Source: Cybelea sp963824595 (GTDB lineage Bacteria > Vulcanimicrobiota > Vulcanimicrobiia > Vulcanimicrobiales > Vulcanimicrobiaceae). Taken from it: DNA of 64,000 bases. Under the pieces are notes generated by a model. It ran no database searches. It was given only the letters and a program-made list of their open reading frames with translations, and was not told the origin of the DNA. Of this stretch, positions 29,431-38,199 are shown piece by piece. The position numbers and the translations under genes were made by a program. The DNA lies in assembly GCA_963824595.1 (NCBI GenBank), contig CAWGPY010000004.1, forward strand, positions 62,001-126,000, written 5' to 3'. The first letter of the stretch is position 1. The number at the start of each line of letters is the position of its first letter.

Positions 29431-29751
29431 ATGCCGAAGTTTCTTGTCAACGCGAAGTACACGGCCGACGGTACGGCCGGGCTGTTGAAGAGCAGCGCCT
29501 CGGCGCGCCGCAAGGCCGTCGACGAGTTGGTGACGTCGCTCGGCGGCAAGCTCGACGAGTTCTATTTCACCTTCGGGAGCGATGACGCGATCATCGTCGT
29601 CGACCTGCCGAACTCCGAGGCTGCGCTCTCCGTCGCGTTCGCGGTTCGAGCCTCGGGCATGGTGCAGAGCAGCACGACGCCCCTCATTACGGTCGAGGAA
29701 GCCGACCGCGCCGTCGAACATCACGTGAAGTATCGTCCGCCCGGCGCTTAG
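29431..29751 (+). CDS. GYD-domain protein
   Basis: A 106-residue protein matching the GYD family in full: it opens FLVNAKYTADGTAGLLKSSASARR and continues GGKLDEFYFTFGSDDAIIVVDLP (listed as residues 4-27 and 38-60). These small ferredoxin-like folds have no established function. AGAGGA lies before ATG 29431. It precedes the MocA-XdhC pair by 27 bases and may be co-transcribed with it. Confidence 0.9.
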   Translation: MPKFLVNAKYTADGTAGLLKSSASARRKAVDELVTSLGGKLDEFYFTFGSDDAIIVVDLPNSEAALSVAFAVRASGMVQSSTTPLITVEEADRAVEHHVKYRPPGA

Positions 29752-29778
29752 GCGCCGAGACCGCAGCATCGTCATCCG

Positions 29779-30339
29779 GTGGTGTACGTCGTGTTGGCGG
29801 CGGGCGTGGCCGGCCGTATGGGGTTCGACAAGGCGGTGACGCGCAGCGGGCGCCTCGCGCCGCTGGAGCGCATCGCTCGAGCGCTGGGCGAACGCGAGAG
29901 CGTCGTCGTAGTTCCGTCGCGGTTGCGGGAAGTCGCCCGCGCGATGATGCCGCGGTCGCTCGCGGCGGCCAACGACGATCCGGACCGCGGCATGGCGCAT
30001 TCGCTCCACGCAGGCCTGCAGCTCGTCGCGGCGGACGAGCCGTTCGGCGTGCTGCTCGGCGACATGCCGGCGATGACGGAAGCGACGCTCGTCCACACGG
30101 AACGCGCGCTCGCCGCCGGAGCCGACGTCGCGTTTCCCGTGGACGGCGGCGGCCGCCCGGGACACCCGGTGCTCTTCTCGCCGCGCGCGCGTTCGATCGT
30201 CGAGGCGCTGCCCGACGGCGACACCCTGCGCGAAGCGCGCGACGATGCGTCGCTCGTTCGGCGCACGTGGGTCTGCGCCGACCGGTCGGCGTTTCTCGAT
30301 CTCGACGCGCCGGCGGAGTGGGAGGCGTTTGGTGCGTGA
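29779..30339 (+). CDS. MobA/MocA-like nucleotidyltransferase
   Basis: A 186-residue NTP-transferase: VVLAAGVAGRMGFDKAV is the nucleotide-binding loop with the conserved Lys, and GVLLGDMPAMTEATL is the metal-binding Asp region. RPGHPVLFS is typical of the MocA group, which attaches CMP or GMP to molybdopterin. The downstream gene (XdhC-like) overlaps it by eight bases. Together they point to maturation of a molybdenum hydroxylase, though no such enzyme is encoded in the window. Confidence 0.88.
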   Translation: MVYVVLAAGVAGRMGFDKAVTRSGRLAPLERIARALGERESVVVVPSRLREVARAMMPRSLAAANDDPDRGMAHSLHAGLQLVAADEPFGVLLGDMPAMTEATLVHTERALAAGADVAFPVDGGGRPGHPVLFSPRARSIVEALPDGDTLREARDDASLVRRTWVCADRSAFLDLDAPAEWEAFGA

Positions 30340-31225
30340 GATCTACCGGCGGATCGCGTCGCGCATCCGGGACGGCGGCACGTTTGCCGTTGTGACGCTG
30401 GTCGGTGCGCGCAACGCGTCTCCGGCGGCGGCGGGAACTTCGCTCATCGTCGGCCCCGACGGCTCGTTCTTCGGCAACGTCGGCGCGGGCTGTCACGAAG
30501 GCGAGCTGGTCGAAGCGGCGCTGGCGACCTTGTGCGACGGAGCGCCGCGAACGATCGACTTCGACCTGAGCGACGATGTCTTCGACGGCTCGGCGTGCGG
30601 CGCGTCGCTGACCGTCGCGGTCTGGAGTCCCCCGCTCGAGTTCGCCGACGTCGCCGCGCAGATCGCCGACGGCAGCGACGACGTCACGTTTCGCTGCGTG
30701 TCGCACGAGCTCACGGTTCCGCGCAAGCGCAAACTGATCGTCGTCGGCGCGACCGAACTGGCCGAACGGCTCGCGCGAGCGGCGCACGAGTCGGACTTTC
30801 ACGTCACGGTCGTGGACCCGCGCGCCGCCTTCGCTTCCCCGAAACGCCTGCCCGGCGCCGACCTGCTGCTGTGCGCGTGGCCGCAAGACGCGCTGCCGCC
30901 GCTGCTCGCGGATGCCGCCGCCGTCGTCGTGCTGGCGCACGACGCGAAGATCGACCTCCCGGCGCTCGGCGCCGCGCTCGACTCGCCGGTATCGTACATC
31001 GGCGCGCTCGGCAGCCGCCGGTCGCAGCGGGCTCTCCGCGACGCCCTCGCGGAGCTCGGTTATGGCGAGGCCCAGCTCGAACGCTTGCACGGCCCGGCGG
31101 GCTTGGACCTGGGCGCCGTGACGAGCGCGCAGGTCGCGTGCTCGATCCTCGCCGAGATCCTCAGCACGCTCAACGCCTGCACGGCGCGTCCGCTGCGCGA
31201 AACATCCGGCGCGATAACGCGCTAG
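30332..31225 (+). CDS. XdhC/CoxI-family molybdoenzyme maturation protein
   Basis: Start set at GTG 30332, overlapping the MocA-like gene. Residues 1-110 form the XdhC/CoxI N-domain (FAVVTLVGARNASPAAAG, GNVGAGCHEGELVEAA with its Cys). Residues 130-290 form a Rossmann-like C-domain ending YIGALGSRRSQRALRDALAELG and LDLGAVTSAQVACSILAEIL, signatures of XdhC. It inserts or sulfurates the Mo cofactor in xanthine dehydrogenase or CO dehydrogenase relatives. Confidence 0.9.
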   Translation: MREIYRRIASRIRDGGTFAVVTLVGARNASPAAAGTSLIVGPDGSFFGNVGAGCHEGELVEAALATLCDGAPRTIDFDLSDDVFDGSACGASLTVAVWSPPLEFADVAAQIADGSDDVTFRCVSHELTVPRKRKLIVVGATELAERLARAAHESDFHVTVVDPRAAFASPKRLPGADLLLCAWPQDALPPLLADAAAVVVLAHDAKIDLPALGAALDSPVSYIGALGSRRSQRALRDALAELGYGEAQLERLHGPAGLDLGAVTSAQVACSILAEILSTLNACTARPLRETSGAITR

Positions 31226-31330
31226 CAAACGAAGACGTGCAATTCACGGCCGAGGCCGTTCGTTTCCGCGACTTCCTGCGCCCAAACGCCGCACGGGGCT
31301 TACTTCGACGCCCGCATCCACGCGGCGCGG

Positions 31331-31339
31331 TGCTATAAT
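31331..31339 (+). promoter_or_regulatory. Extended -10 promoter
   Basis: TGCTATAAT is a perfect TGnTATAAT extended -10 element 34 bases before the ATG of the 31373 lipoprotein gene. No convincing -35 box is present at 17 bases, as is common for extended -10 promoters. GGAGG follows just before the start codon. Confidence 0.65.
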
Positions 31340-31372
31340 CAACGGCAATCAGCCAACGAGTCGGAGGCAACG

Positions 31373-32389
31373 ATGCGTGCATCCCTTCGCGCCCTAGGAG
31401 CTCTCGGTCTCGTCGCGATGCTCGCCGGTTGCGCCGGCAACGGAACCGGCCTTCAGCCCGGCGTCGCACCGAATACCGACGCCGCGTCGAACGGCCGGAC
31501 CGCGCGATCGTGGATGCTGCCCGCCGCGAAGAAGAACGACCTGCTCTACGTTTCCGATCTCTTGGCGCAGGTGGTGTATATCTATACCTATCGCGGCCAC
31601 ACGCTCGTCGGAACGCTCACCGGATTCTTCAATCCTGAGGGCCTCTGTGCCGATACGGCGGGAAACGTGTACGTGACGAACGACACGAGCGAGGGCGTGC
31701 ATCAGATCACGGAGTACGCGCACGGGGCCACGACCCCGCTTCGAACGATCAACGACCCGCAGGGACGGGCGAACGGGTGCTCCGTCGATCCGAAGACCGG
31801 CGACCTCGCCGTCGCCAACTTCTGGGGACCGACCGAGGGCATCGGCAACGTCGCGGTTTACCGGCACGCCACCGGTACTCCCACGGCGTATTCGAATCCG
31901 AACATCTGGTACTACTACTATTGCGCTTACGACAACAAGGGAAATCTCTTCGTTGACGGCGAGACGCAGGGCAGCGTGTTCGGTTTGGGCGAGGTTTCGA
32001 AGGGCGGCCACTCGCTCAAATTCATCGACGTGAACGAGACGATCTATCTCCCCGGCGGCGTGCAGTGGGACGGCAAGTATCTCGCCGTCGGCGATCAAGT
32101 GGCCGTGAAGCACAACTTCACGAGCACCGTCTATCAGTTCGCGATCTCGGGAAGCACCGGAACCGAGGCGAGCGCGATGGTGCTCACGGATTCGTCGTAC
32201 GTGACGCAGTTCTTCATTCCGGACGTCGACAAGTCGAAGAAGCACAAGGTCGGCACGCGTCTGATCGGTCCAAACCAGGACGGCGGGACCACGATGATCT
32301 GGGACTATCCGGCCGGCGGCGATCCCGTTCAAACGATCTCGGGTGAGACGGCGCCGATCGGCGTGACCGTCAGTCTCGCAAAGAAGTAA
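31373..32389 (+). CDS. Secreted propeller lipoprotein, SW...LLYVS family
   Basis: The signal peptide ends in VAMLAGC. The mature protein opens with RSWMLPAAKKNDLLYVSD and then shows five to six blades: GLCADTAGNVYVTN, CSVDPKTGDLAVAN, CAYDNKGNLFVDG and GVQWDGKYLAVGD. The same ordered set appears in the 34583 lipoprotein and in the N-terminal half of the 19797 protein, so these three are paralogues. GGAGG precedes the ATG, with an extended -10 promoter upstream. Its end overlaps the convergent NUDIX gene by 20 bases. Confidence 0.88.
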   Translation: MRASLRALGALGLVAMLAGCAGNGTGLQPGVAPNTDAASNGRTARSWMLPAAKKNDLLYVSDLLAQVVYIYTYRGHTLVGTLTGFFNPEGLCADTAGNVYVTNDTSEGVHQITEYAHGATTPLRTINDPQGRANGCSVDPKTGDLAVANFWGPTEGIGNVAVYRHATGTPTAYSNPNIWYYYYCAYDNKGNLFVDGETQGSVFGLGEVSKGGHSLKFIDVNETIYLPGGVQWDGKYLAVGDQVAVKHNFTSTVYQFAISGSTGTEASAMVLTDSSYVTQFFIPDVDKSKKHKVGTRLIGPNQDGGTTMIWDYPAGGDPVQTISGETAPIGVTVSLAKK

Positions 32390-32888
32390 CGATCGCGCGG
32401 CGGAGCGACGAGTCCGCCGCGTTCCATTCGTCAACGAACGACTTCAAAATCCGCGCCGTAAAACCCCAAATGTGGCGCCCTGCATAGTCGAGGGCGTCGC
32501 CATAGAGCCCGCCGTCGGCAACGATTGCGGCTAAGGGCACGTCGAAGAAGCCGGCGATCTCGTTGCCGTCCGGCCGCACGGTAACGCCGGGATCCACGAC
32601 GCCGACGATCGGCGTGATTACGAAGCGGTTCAACGACTGCTCGAGCGCCGGCAGCCGTCCGACCACGGTCACGCGATCGGACTCGATGCCGAGCTCTTCA
32701 AAAAACTCGCGCAGAGCGGTTCGCTCGGGGTCGCCGCCGTCGAGCGGATCCGCCCGGCCGCCGGGCAACCCGATCTGACCGGCGTGGCGGCGAAGGTGGG
32801 TCGCACGCTCGACGAAGAGCACCCCGTGCGGCGCGTTGGCGATGATCGGCACCAGCACGGCGCCCGGCGTCAGCGGTAGAGCATCCAT
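32370..32888 (-). CDS. NUDIX hydrolase, CoA pyrophosphatase-like
   Basis: 172 residues. The Nudix box reads GGRADPLDGGDPERTALREFFEELGI-type (residues about 43-68), with a REFFEELG core supplying metal ligands. HLRRHAGQIGLPGG in front of it is the signature of the NudL/CoA-pyrophosphatase subgroup, which cleaves CoA and its thioesters. The usual Glu five residues after the Gly of the box is Asp here, as in several NudL proteins. Confidence 0.9.
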   Translation of the reverse strand: MDALPLTPGAVLVPIIANAPHGVLFVERATHLRRHAGQIGLPGGRADPLDGGDPERTALREFFEELGIESDRVTVVGRLPALEQSLNRFVITPIVGVVDPGVTVRPDGNEIAGFFDVPLAAIVADGGLYGDALDYAGRHIWGFTARILKSFVDEWNAADSSLRRAIVTSLRD

Positions 32889-33000
32889 TCCGGCTACTTA
32901 GTTATGCGTTGCGTTCGACGATGCCGGCAATTTCGTCACGTACGCGCGACTCCCGTCGGCGATGCGAGGCAGGCGGCCGCGGTTATCGCGCGGCCGTTGA

Positions 33001-33177
33001 TCAGGTTCCCTCGCGGACGCGGACGATCGCGTGAACACTGAGCGATACTCGCACGAGCTGTTGATGAAAGCCCTGCACTCGCACTTGACGGAGGACGAAA
33101 TCGCGGCGTGCTCGCGCCAAGGCGCGGCGTTGAGCGAAGCCCATGCCCCGAGGCTCGCGCGGCAAGAGGCGCCCTAA
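33001..33177 (+). pseudogene. Possible remnant: C-terminus of a TPR-ATPase regulator
   Basis: After an in-frame TGA (32998-33000) the frame encodes about 58 residues, with a GTG at 33031, ending with TAA. The segment SHLTEDEIAACSRQGAALS resembles the extreme C-terminus of LuxR- or AfsR-type ATPase/TPR regulators (pattern: LG..x.FAAAWAEGRALS). The rest of such a gene is missing, so it may be a decayed tail; a genuine small gene is also possible. No ribosome-binding site is obvious. Confidence 0.3.
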
Positions 33178-33199
33178 CACCGGGCGCGAAGAGCCCCGC

Positions 33200-34027
33200 A
33201 TGGAAATCGTCGTCGCCGAGAAAGGCGCGTTCCGTTTCGAGCCGGTCGTTACGGCGCAGGAAGCGCGCGGCCGCGCGAGCGCGTACAAGGCATCGGCATT
33301 CGGCACGCTTTCGCGCATCTTCTCGCGCCCCAAAGAAGAAGACGTCACCATCGCCGACGAGGGGCTCTGGTATCTCCCGCTCTGGCACGCCAAAGCTCAT
33401 CTCCGCTTCTGCTACGATCGCAGCGAATCGTACAAGGTGCCGATCAAGGCGCCGCACGTCGCGTCGGTCACCGTGGGCGCCAACGACTACGCGGTCGCCG
33501 CGGGGTCGATCGACGTGCCGGTGGTCGAGCACTGCGAGCGCGACGAGCACCGCGAGCTGTGGCTCGACGCGCTGAACAGCCAGCCGGTCAACGCGCAACC
33601 TTATCTGAAGGCCAACAAGACGAGCATCGATCTCGACGAGTTTGCGCCGGAGGGGGCGAAGATCGTGCCGCCCGCGGTGCGGGCGGCGGCCGTCATTCGG
33701 ACGCTTCTCGGCGAGGACTTGCGGCCGGCCGACGCCGACGCAGTGAAAGAGGAGCAGGTCAGCGTCGAGTGCATCGACTTGTATCTTCGGCCGGCGTACA
33801 ATTTCAAGCTCTCGTGGACGGCAAAGAACAAGACGGCCGACGTGGCCGTGGACGCGGTGACCGGAGAGCTCCAGACTCAGCCGCACGCGGCGATGGCCGT
33901 CGTTGCCAAGCTGCTGAAGCCCGAAACGCTCTTCGACATCGGCGCCGAGACGCTCAACCTCGTCGTGCCCGGCGGCGCCATCCCGCTGAAGATCGTTCAG
34001 GCGCTCGCCGAGAAACGCAAGACTTAG
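33200..34027 (+). CDS. Conserved-looking cytoplasmic protein, unknown function
   Basis: Start set at ATG 33200; the N-terminal extension from 33143 is Arg-rich and unlike protein. The 275-residue product has no signal peptide or membrane segment. An early part (GTLSRIFSRPKEEDVTI, LWYLPLWHAKAHLRFCY) and a later repeat of the same theme (ECIDLYLRPAYNFKLSWTAKNK, VDAVTGELQT) suggest two related beta-rich modules, resembling cargo-binding or DUF-type domains. I do not recognise the family. The TAG stop overlaps the convergent lipoprotein gene by four bases. Confidence 0.7.
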   Translation: MEIVVAEKGAFRFEPVVTAQEARGRASAYKASAFGTLSRIFSRPKEEDVTIADEGLWYLPLWHAKAHLRFCYDRSESYKVPIKAPHVASVTVGANDYAVAAGSIDVPVVEHCERDEHRELWLDALNSQPVNAQPYLKANKTSIDLDEFAPEGAKIVPPAVRAAAVIRTLLGEDLRPADADAVKEEQVSVECIDLYLRPAYNFKLSWTAKNKTADVAVDAVTGELQTQPHAAMAVVAKLLKPETLFDIGAETLNLVVPGGAIPLKIVQALAEKRKT

Positions 34028-34491
34028 TTCGGGCGAGCGACGTGCCAGTGGCCGCCCGCGAGCGGGATGCCTTCCCCGTTGCTTTGGTCGGGGCCCGAGT
34101 CGCCCGAGTACATGTAGAGCGGGTGGCTCTTGTAGGACCACTGCAAGCCGGCGCCGTCGGAACGCGTGATGATCGTGAAGGCGCCCTTGTTCTGCGATCC
34201 GGCGCTGGGCTGGATGATCGGCCAAATGTTGAGGCAGCCGCCGGTGCACGTCCCGCCGGTGGGCGTGTCGACGTCTAAGAAGTAAAGGGTCCGATTGTTC
34301 GACGGGTTGGCGAACCCGGGTCTGCCGGCAATCGTCTGCTGTTGCGGCACGTTTGATTTTGCCGGCGGGCTCGTGGGCGGCGGTCCGCCATACGCGAGGC
34401 CGCCTCCGGCGGTTCCGCCGCCACCGCCGCCGCAAGCGGCGACGGTCATCGCGGCGAGCGCCGCTGCAATTCCTAAAGACTTTCTGAACAT
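34024..34491 (-). CDS. Lipoprotein with Yx(FWY)xxD-type repeat (COG4315-like)
   Basis: Start set at ATG 34491. The signal peptide ends AMTVAAC followed by a glycine run. The mature part has TLYFLDVDTPTG then TCTGGCLNIWPII, and again HPLYMYSGDSGPDQSNGEG. These are the paired Y-x-[FWY]-x-x-D motifs and the C..GC..WP pattern of the secreted repeat family COG4315, whose function is unknown. GGAGA lies about 12 bases upstream. It sits 91 bases downstream of another lipoprotein gene on the same strand. Confidence 0.85.
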   Translation of the reverse strand: MFRKSLGIAAALAAMTVAACGGGGGGTAGGGLAYGGPPPTSPPAKSNVPQQQTIAGRPGFANPSNNRTLYFLDVDTPTGGTCTGGCLNIWPIIQPSAGSQNKGAFTIITRSDGAGLQWSYKSHPLYMYSGDSGPDQSNGEGIPLAGGHWHVARPN

Positions 34492-34582
34492 GGTGTCGTG
34501 TACTCTCCTAACAAACATTTTGGAAATGTGTTCGACATGCAACGTACACGACGGTGATGAAAAAAGTGTGAGCCGTTCGGCG

Positions 34583-35569
34583 TCAATCGCTGATGACGGC
34601 ACCGAACGGTTCCGAAAGGCCGCCCGCGATCGAACCGACGAGCGTGCCTCCGGGGTACGAGTAGATCTGCAGTGTGCTGAGCACGAAATCCGGCACGATC
34701 ACCACGGATGACGAGCCCGATCCGAAGAGCGGAAACTGCCCCATCTCTTGCGTGTTGGCCAGTGGGACGGTGCCGACGATGTTCGCGGTCGAGCCGCTGA
34801 TGCTGATCTGCCGGATCGAGGTTTTCGGATCGTACAAGTCACCGACGAGCAGCTGCGAGCCGTGCCAGAGCACGCCGGTGGGCTCGTTGATCGAGCCGCC
34901 CGTGACGGTAAAAATAGTGAAGATCGAAGCGTTCTTGGGAAGTTCGCTCAACACGCCGTGATACGAGCTGTCCAGAGCGGAAACGTAGAGGTTCCCTTTC
35001 CCGTCGAACGCGCAAAACAGCGGAATGTTGAGGTGCGGGTCGGCGTATTGTTGCGGCGTTCCGGTTAACGAAGGGTACACCACGACGTTTCCCGGCTCCG
35101 CGCCGTTGGGGTCTTCGAAATTCGAGACGGCGAGACGGCCGCTCTTCGGGTCGATCGCACATGCGTACGGCTCGCCGTCCGGATCGGGGGCGACCGTCTT
35201 GGGAAGGATCGTGCCGCGCGCGTATTCGTAGGTCACTTTCGCGGGCGTATCGGTCACGAAGACGTCGCCCTTGCCGTCCACGCATTCGCCGCCCGGGCTT
35301 TGGAAGCCGAAGAGCTCGCCGACGAGCGCAAACGAGTCGCCGCCGGTGTTGGCGTAGATGGTGACGCCGGGGGCTCCGTCGTTCGAGACGTACAGGAGCG
35401 GCCCGCGCTTGGCGGCCGGTTCGATCCATGACTTGCTCGCCGGCGATGCGGCGTGGCCCGTGCCGTCGGCGCGCGGGACGAAGCTCGAGCCGCTGTCGGT
35501 CGTGGCCGGCGTGCATGCCGCCAACGGCGCCAGGACGCCGAGCATGGCCAAGAATCGGTATCCGAACAT
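34583..35569 (-). CDS. Secreted propeller lipoprotein, SW...LLYVS family
   Basis: The signal peptide ends APLAAC. It carries the same sequence of blocks as the 31373 protein: KSWIEPAAKRGPLLYVSN, ECVDGKGDVFVTD, CAIDPKSGRLAVSN, CAFDGKGNLYVSA and GVLWHGSQLLVGD, followed by IYSYPGGTLVGSI. It is therefore a paralogue. GAGGGAG is well placed before ATG 35569. A surface anchor or binding role is inferred from the fold only. Confidence 0.88.
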   Translation of the reverse strand: MFGYRFLAMLGVLAPLAACTPATTDSGSSFVPRADGTGHAASPASKSWIEPAAKRGPLLYVSNDGAPGVTIYANTGGDSFALVGELFGFQSPGGECVDGKGDVFVTDTPAKVTYEYARGTILPKTVAPDPDGEPYACAIDPKSGRLAVSNFEDPNGAEPGNVVVYPSLTGTPQQYADPHLNIPLFCAFDGKGNLYVSALDSSYHGVLSELPKNASIFTIFTVTGGSINEPTGVLWHGSQLLVGDLYDPKTSIRQISISGSTANIVGTVPLANTQEMGQFPLFGSGSSSVVIVPDFVLSTLQIYSYPGGTLVGSIAGGLSEPFGAVISD

Positions 35570-35642
35570 GAGAGCTCCCTCGTCAAGCGTTATGCGAATT
35601 GCCTCGAGTGTAGCTCGCGAGCGTGCCGCTTCCGTGCCGCGC

Positions 35643-36040
35643 TCAGCGCGGCGGATCCGGCCGTTCCCCGGCCCGCGCGGCGCGCAGCAGGTCGGCGTTC
35701 CAGCGGATCGCCAGATACTGCTCGCGATCGGCTGCCTCGAGATCGTCGGCCGTCGCCTGCATCAAACGACGACCTTCTCGAGCGCGCGAGCGGCCTCGGC
35801 GGCGCGGCCCTCACGATGAAAGACCTGGGCCGCCGCCCAGTAGCAATACGTCGGGAAGTCGGTGCCCGCGACGATCTTCCTCGTCCGCAAGCAGGCGGGC
35901 AACGGCGTCGCGCGCCGCGGCTGCATTGCCCAGCCGCGCGTGCCAAAGCGCGGTGTCCGCCGGTGTTTTACACGACCACACGCTCGAGGCCGAGCGTTTT
36001 CCGTTCGTCCTCTCACCGGCCTGTTGCAGCGCCGACCGTC
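35643..36040 (-). pseudogene. Frameshifted TPR-like gene remnant
   Basis: Directly after the beta-barrel gene, protein-like sequence continues but switches frame twice. One frame gives TALWHARLGNAAAARDAVARLLADEED. Near 35880 the coding signal moves to another frame, TDFPTYCYWAAAQVFHREGRAAEAARALEKVVV, ending at TGA. The third frame then starts at an overlapping ATG (35762) and gives MQATADDLEAADREQYLAIRWNADLL, ending at 35643. Together they look like one TPR protein with two frameshifts, either decay or sequence error. Confidence 0.45.
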
Positions 36041-36910
36041 TCACCAGAACTGCTGGACGACTCCCGCTCCGATGTAGTCGAACCGCAGCGCCGGATCGCC
36101 GGTGAAGGCGTGGCCGTATTCGACGTCGATCTCCGTGCGGGTTCCGAGCAGCTTTTGTATGCCGAAGTCGGTGAACGCTCGGCCGCCCGCATCGGCGGCG
36201 ATCTTCGAGACGAAGACGTACTCCGCGTAGAACTGATAGTAGTTCGGGATTTGCGTGGTCGCGACGACCGACGGCGCCGTAACGCCGTACTGGGTGCGAA
36301 CGCCGCCGGCGTACTGCCCCGTCGACGCCACGGCGATGGTGGTGCCGAGGCTGGTCGCGGGGCTCAGCGAGTAGGACGCATCCAGGTTGCCGATGATCGT
36401 CGCGCTTCCGGCGGTAAGGAACGGCGAGCCGTTCGGACCGGTGTACAGTCCGTCGAAGGCGACGGACCAACGGCGTTGCGGCGGCAGTTGGTACTTGAAG
36501 CCGAGGCCCGAGTCGGTCACGCCGTGGGTCACGCTTCCCGACGACCCCGGCGCGTAGCTACGCAGCCCGACGTAGTTCGGCCCGATCACGTCGAGCTCGA
36601 AGCGCGTCGCCGCGCCGATACGCAGAAAGTTTTGCGGAACCTGGCTCTGCACCGAACCGTCGGAGGGCGTTCCATTCACCTGGTTCTGGTAGCCGAGCTC
36701 GAAGACGGCCGTGCCCCTGGCGACCGCGCAGGTGCTGTACCCGACGGTGGGCCGGTTCGCGGTAGTGAGCAGCCGCCCGGGACCGCCGCACGGATCGGGC
36801 GCGGGAGTTGGCGTCGCGGCCGCAACGGCATCGGCCCGGGCAGGCGGCGCGGACAGCACGCCGATGCCGATCGCGGCGAGCGCTGCCGCGAGCGCGATCC
36901 CACGGTTCAC
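36041..36910 (-). CDS. Outer-membrane beta-barrel protein
   Basis: A signal peptide (to about residue 26) precedes alternating amphipathic strands such as RFELDVIGPNYVGLRSY, NLDASYSLSPATSLGTTIAVA and TEIDVEYGHAFTG. The protein ends VVQQFW: a terminal aromatic residue preceded by alternating hydrophobics is the insertion signal recognised by the BAM machinery. This is direct evidence for a diderm envelope. Size (289 residues) fits a 12-strand porin- or transporter-like barrel of the phenol-degradation MetA type. Starts at GTG 36910. Confidence 0.8.
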   Translation of the reverse strand: MNRGIALAAALAAIGIGVLSAPPARADAVAAATPTPAPDPCGGPGRLLTTANRPTVGYSTCAVARGTAVFELGYQNQVNGTPSDGSVQSQVPQNFLRIGAATRFELDVIGPNYVGLRSYAPGSSGSVTHGVTDSGLGFKYQLPPQRRWSVAFDGLYTGPNGSPFLTAGSATIIGNLDASYSLSPATSLGTTIAVASTGQYAGGVRTQYGVTAPSVVATTQIPNYYQFYAEYVFVSKIAADAGGRAFTDFGIQKLLGTRTEIDVEYGHAFTGDPALRFDYIGAGVVQQFW

Positions 36911-37082
36911 CGACCGCGCGTTCGTCGCGGCGCCGGAGGAAACCCGGCTGCGTCGCTCCGCGAACGGCCCGTGCGCTTTCGGGCGCCGCGTTCGTTATGC
37001 TGCGTCCATGCTACGCGGTCGCGCCCCCAGCTAAGGAGACTTGTGGGATTTCATCGCGCTCCGTCTGCGCGGGGGGCACCCT

Positions 37083-37556
37083 TCAGGTTAGGCGCATGTA
37101 CGTGACCGAAGCGACGGCCACCAGCGCGCCGTCGTCGCGCCAGAAGTTCGCGGCGACGGGAATCAGCGTCCGTCCCTGCTTGATCGCCTGAACGAAGAGC
37201 TTCACGTCGCTGCGCGCGGGCGCCAAGAACCGGATGCTCATGTCGGTGGTCGTGATGCGGCTGCCGGCGCCCCACACGGTGAGGCACGCGATCGCCGCAG
37301 CGGAATCGGCCGCCGTCATCAGCAGGCCGCCGTGAAACGAGTCGAAGATACCGTCGAAATCGGGATTCCGCGCGACATGGCATTCGAGCCATCCCACGCC
37401 GATCCGCAGGTCGGTGAATCCTAAATGCTTGAAGATCGGAATGGAGCGCATGCGCTCGAGCGCGGCGGCTTCGACGTCGGGCGCGAGCCGAGGCAGATCG
37501 CCAGAGTACGGAGCCAGCAGCAATCCCGGAGCGACGGCGGCGCGGTCGTCAGCCAC
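37083..37556 (-). CDS. PaaI-family hotdog thioesterase
   Basis: 157 residues with the central hotdog helix FHGGLLMTAADSAAAIAC, where HGG and the following Asp match the PaaI/YbgC-like 4-hydroxybenzoyl- or phenylacetyl-CoA thioesterase pattern, and TTTDMSIRFLAPAR as the next strand. It hydrolyses an acyl- or aryl-CoA of unknown identity. GTG 37556 overlaps the end of the upstream DUF4386 gene by eight bases, making one operon. Confidence 0.88.
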   Translation of the reverse strand: MADDRAAVAPGLLLAPYSGDLPRLAPDVEAAALERMRSIPIFKHLGFTDLRIGVGWLECHVARNPDFDGIFDSFHGGLLMTAADSAAAIACLTVWGAGSRITTTDMSIRFLAPARSDVKLFVQAIKQGRTLIPVAANFWRDDGALVAVASVTYMRLT

Positions 37557-38199
37557 GGCCGGCTCCCGCCACGGCCTTCCATCGTGGGACGTTCACGCCC
37601 ACGACGATCAGCCAAATGCACAGCCCGAGCTCCGCGGGCAACCCGGTCGCCAGCATCGCGAGGAACGTTACGCCCGCAGCGGCCGGCGCCGCGACGAGCG
37701 CGAAACTGTTGGCGACGTAGCAGATACCGGCAAGCGCCAGCAGCACACCGAGCGTCTTGGGCAGATACGTCGAACGAAAGATCAAGTATCCTAAGATCGC
37801 GCAGTGCACGCCGAACGGGATCAGTGCGATACCGAAGGCGTAGTCGTAAAGGTGGATCGAGAACAGCGACGACGTCTCGAGCTGCCGCGAATCGACGGCG
37901 CCGAGATACGTCGCGCCGCTCAGAAGCACCAGGGGCGCGACGTGCAAAAGCACCGCGGCGCTGCCGAGCACCGCTTCGGCGAAGCGAAAGAGTGCCGAGG
38001 CCAGGGCCAGGCCTTCGCTCACGGGCCGCAACAGCACGAAGAAAATCGCGGCCAAGGGCACGTCGCAGCCGAACATGATCAGCTCGGCGAGTGCCGAAAC
38101 GCGCCACTGCGCCGGCGACGCCAGGATATGGTGCGCGGTCGCCGCCGCGTCATTCGAGACGACGAGCGCCGACTGCAGCCACATCGAGAGCGCGGCCAA
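37549..38199 (-). CDS. DUF4386-family integral membrane protein
   Basis: A 216-residue membrane protein with about six hydrophobic helices; the loops and length match DUF4386 (SALFRFAEAVLGSAAVLLHVAPL, LYDYAFGIALIPFGVHCAILGYLIFRS are typical spans). The function of this family is unknown. TTG 38199 is the first conventional start, yet the frame upstream (RRRLYLAIFVLAALSMW) supplies a better first helix with basic anchor. The true start may thus be a non-standard codon a few residues earlier. Confidence 0.85.
   Translation of the reverse strand: MAALSMWLQSALVVSNDAAATAHHILASPAQWRVSALAELIMFGCDVPLAAIFFVLLRPVSEGLALASALFRFAEAVLGSAAVLLHVAPLVLLSGATYLGAVDSRQLETSSLFSIHLYDYAFGIALIPFGVHCAILGYLIFRSTYLPKTLGVLLALAGICYVANSFALVAAPAAAGVTFLAMLATGLPAELGLCIWLIVVGVNVPRWKAVAGAGRG

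Noticed and set aside
28069..30165. Long minus-strand frame (698 codons)
   Set aside because: Arg-rich shadow antisense to the lipoprotein, GYD and MocA-like genes; no protein features.
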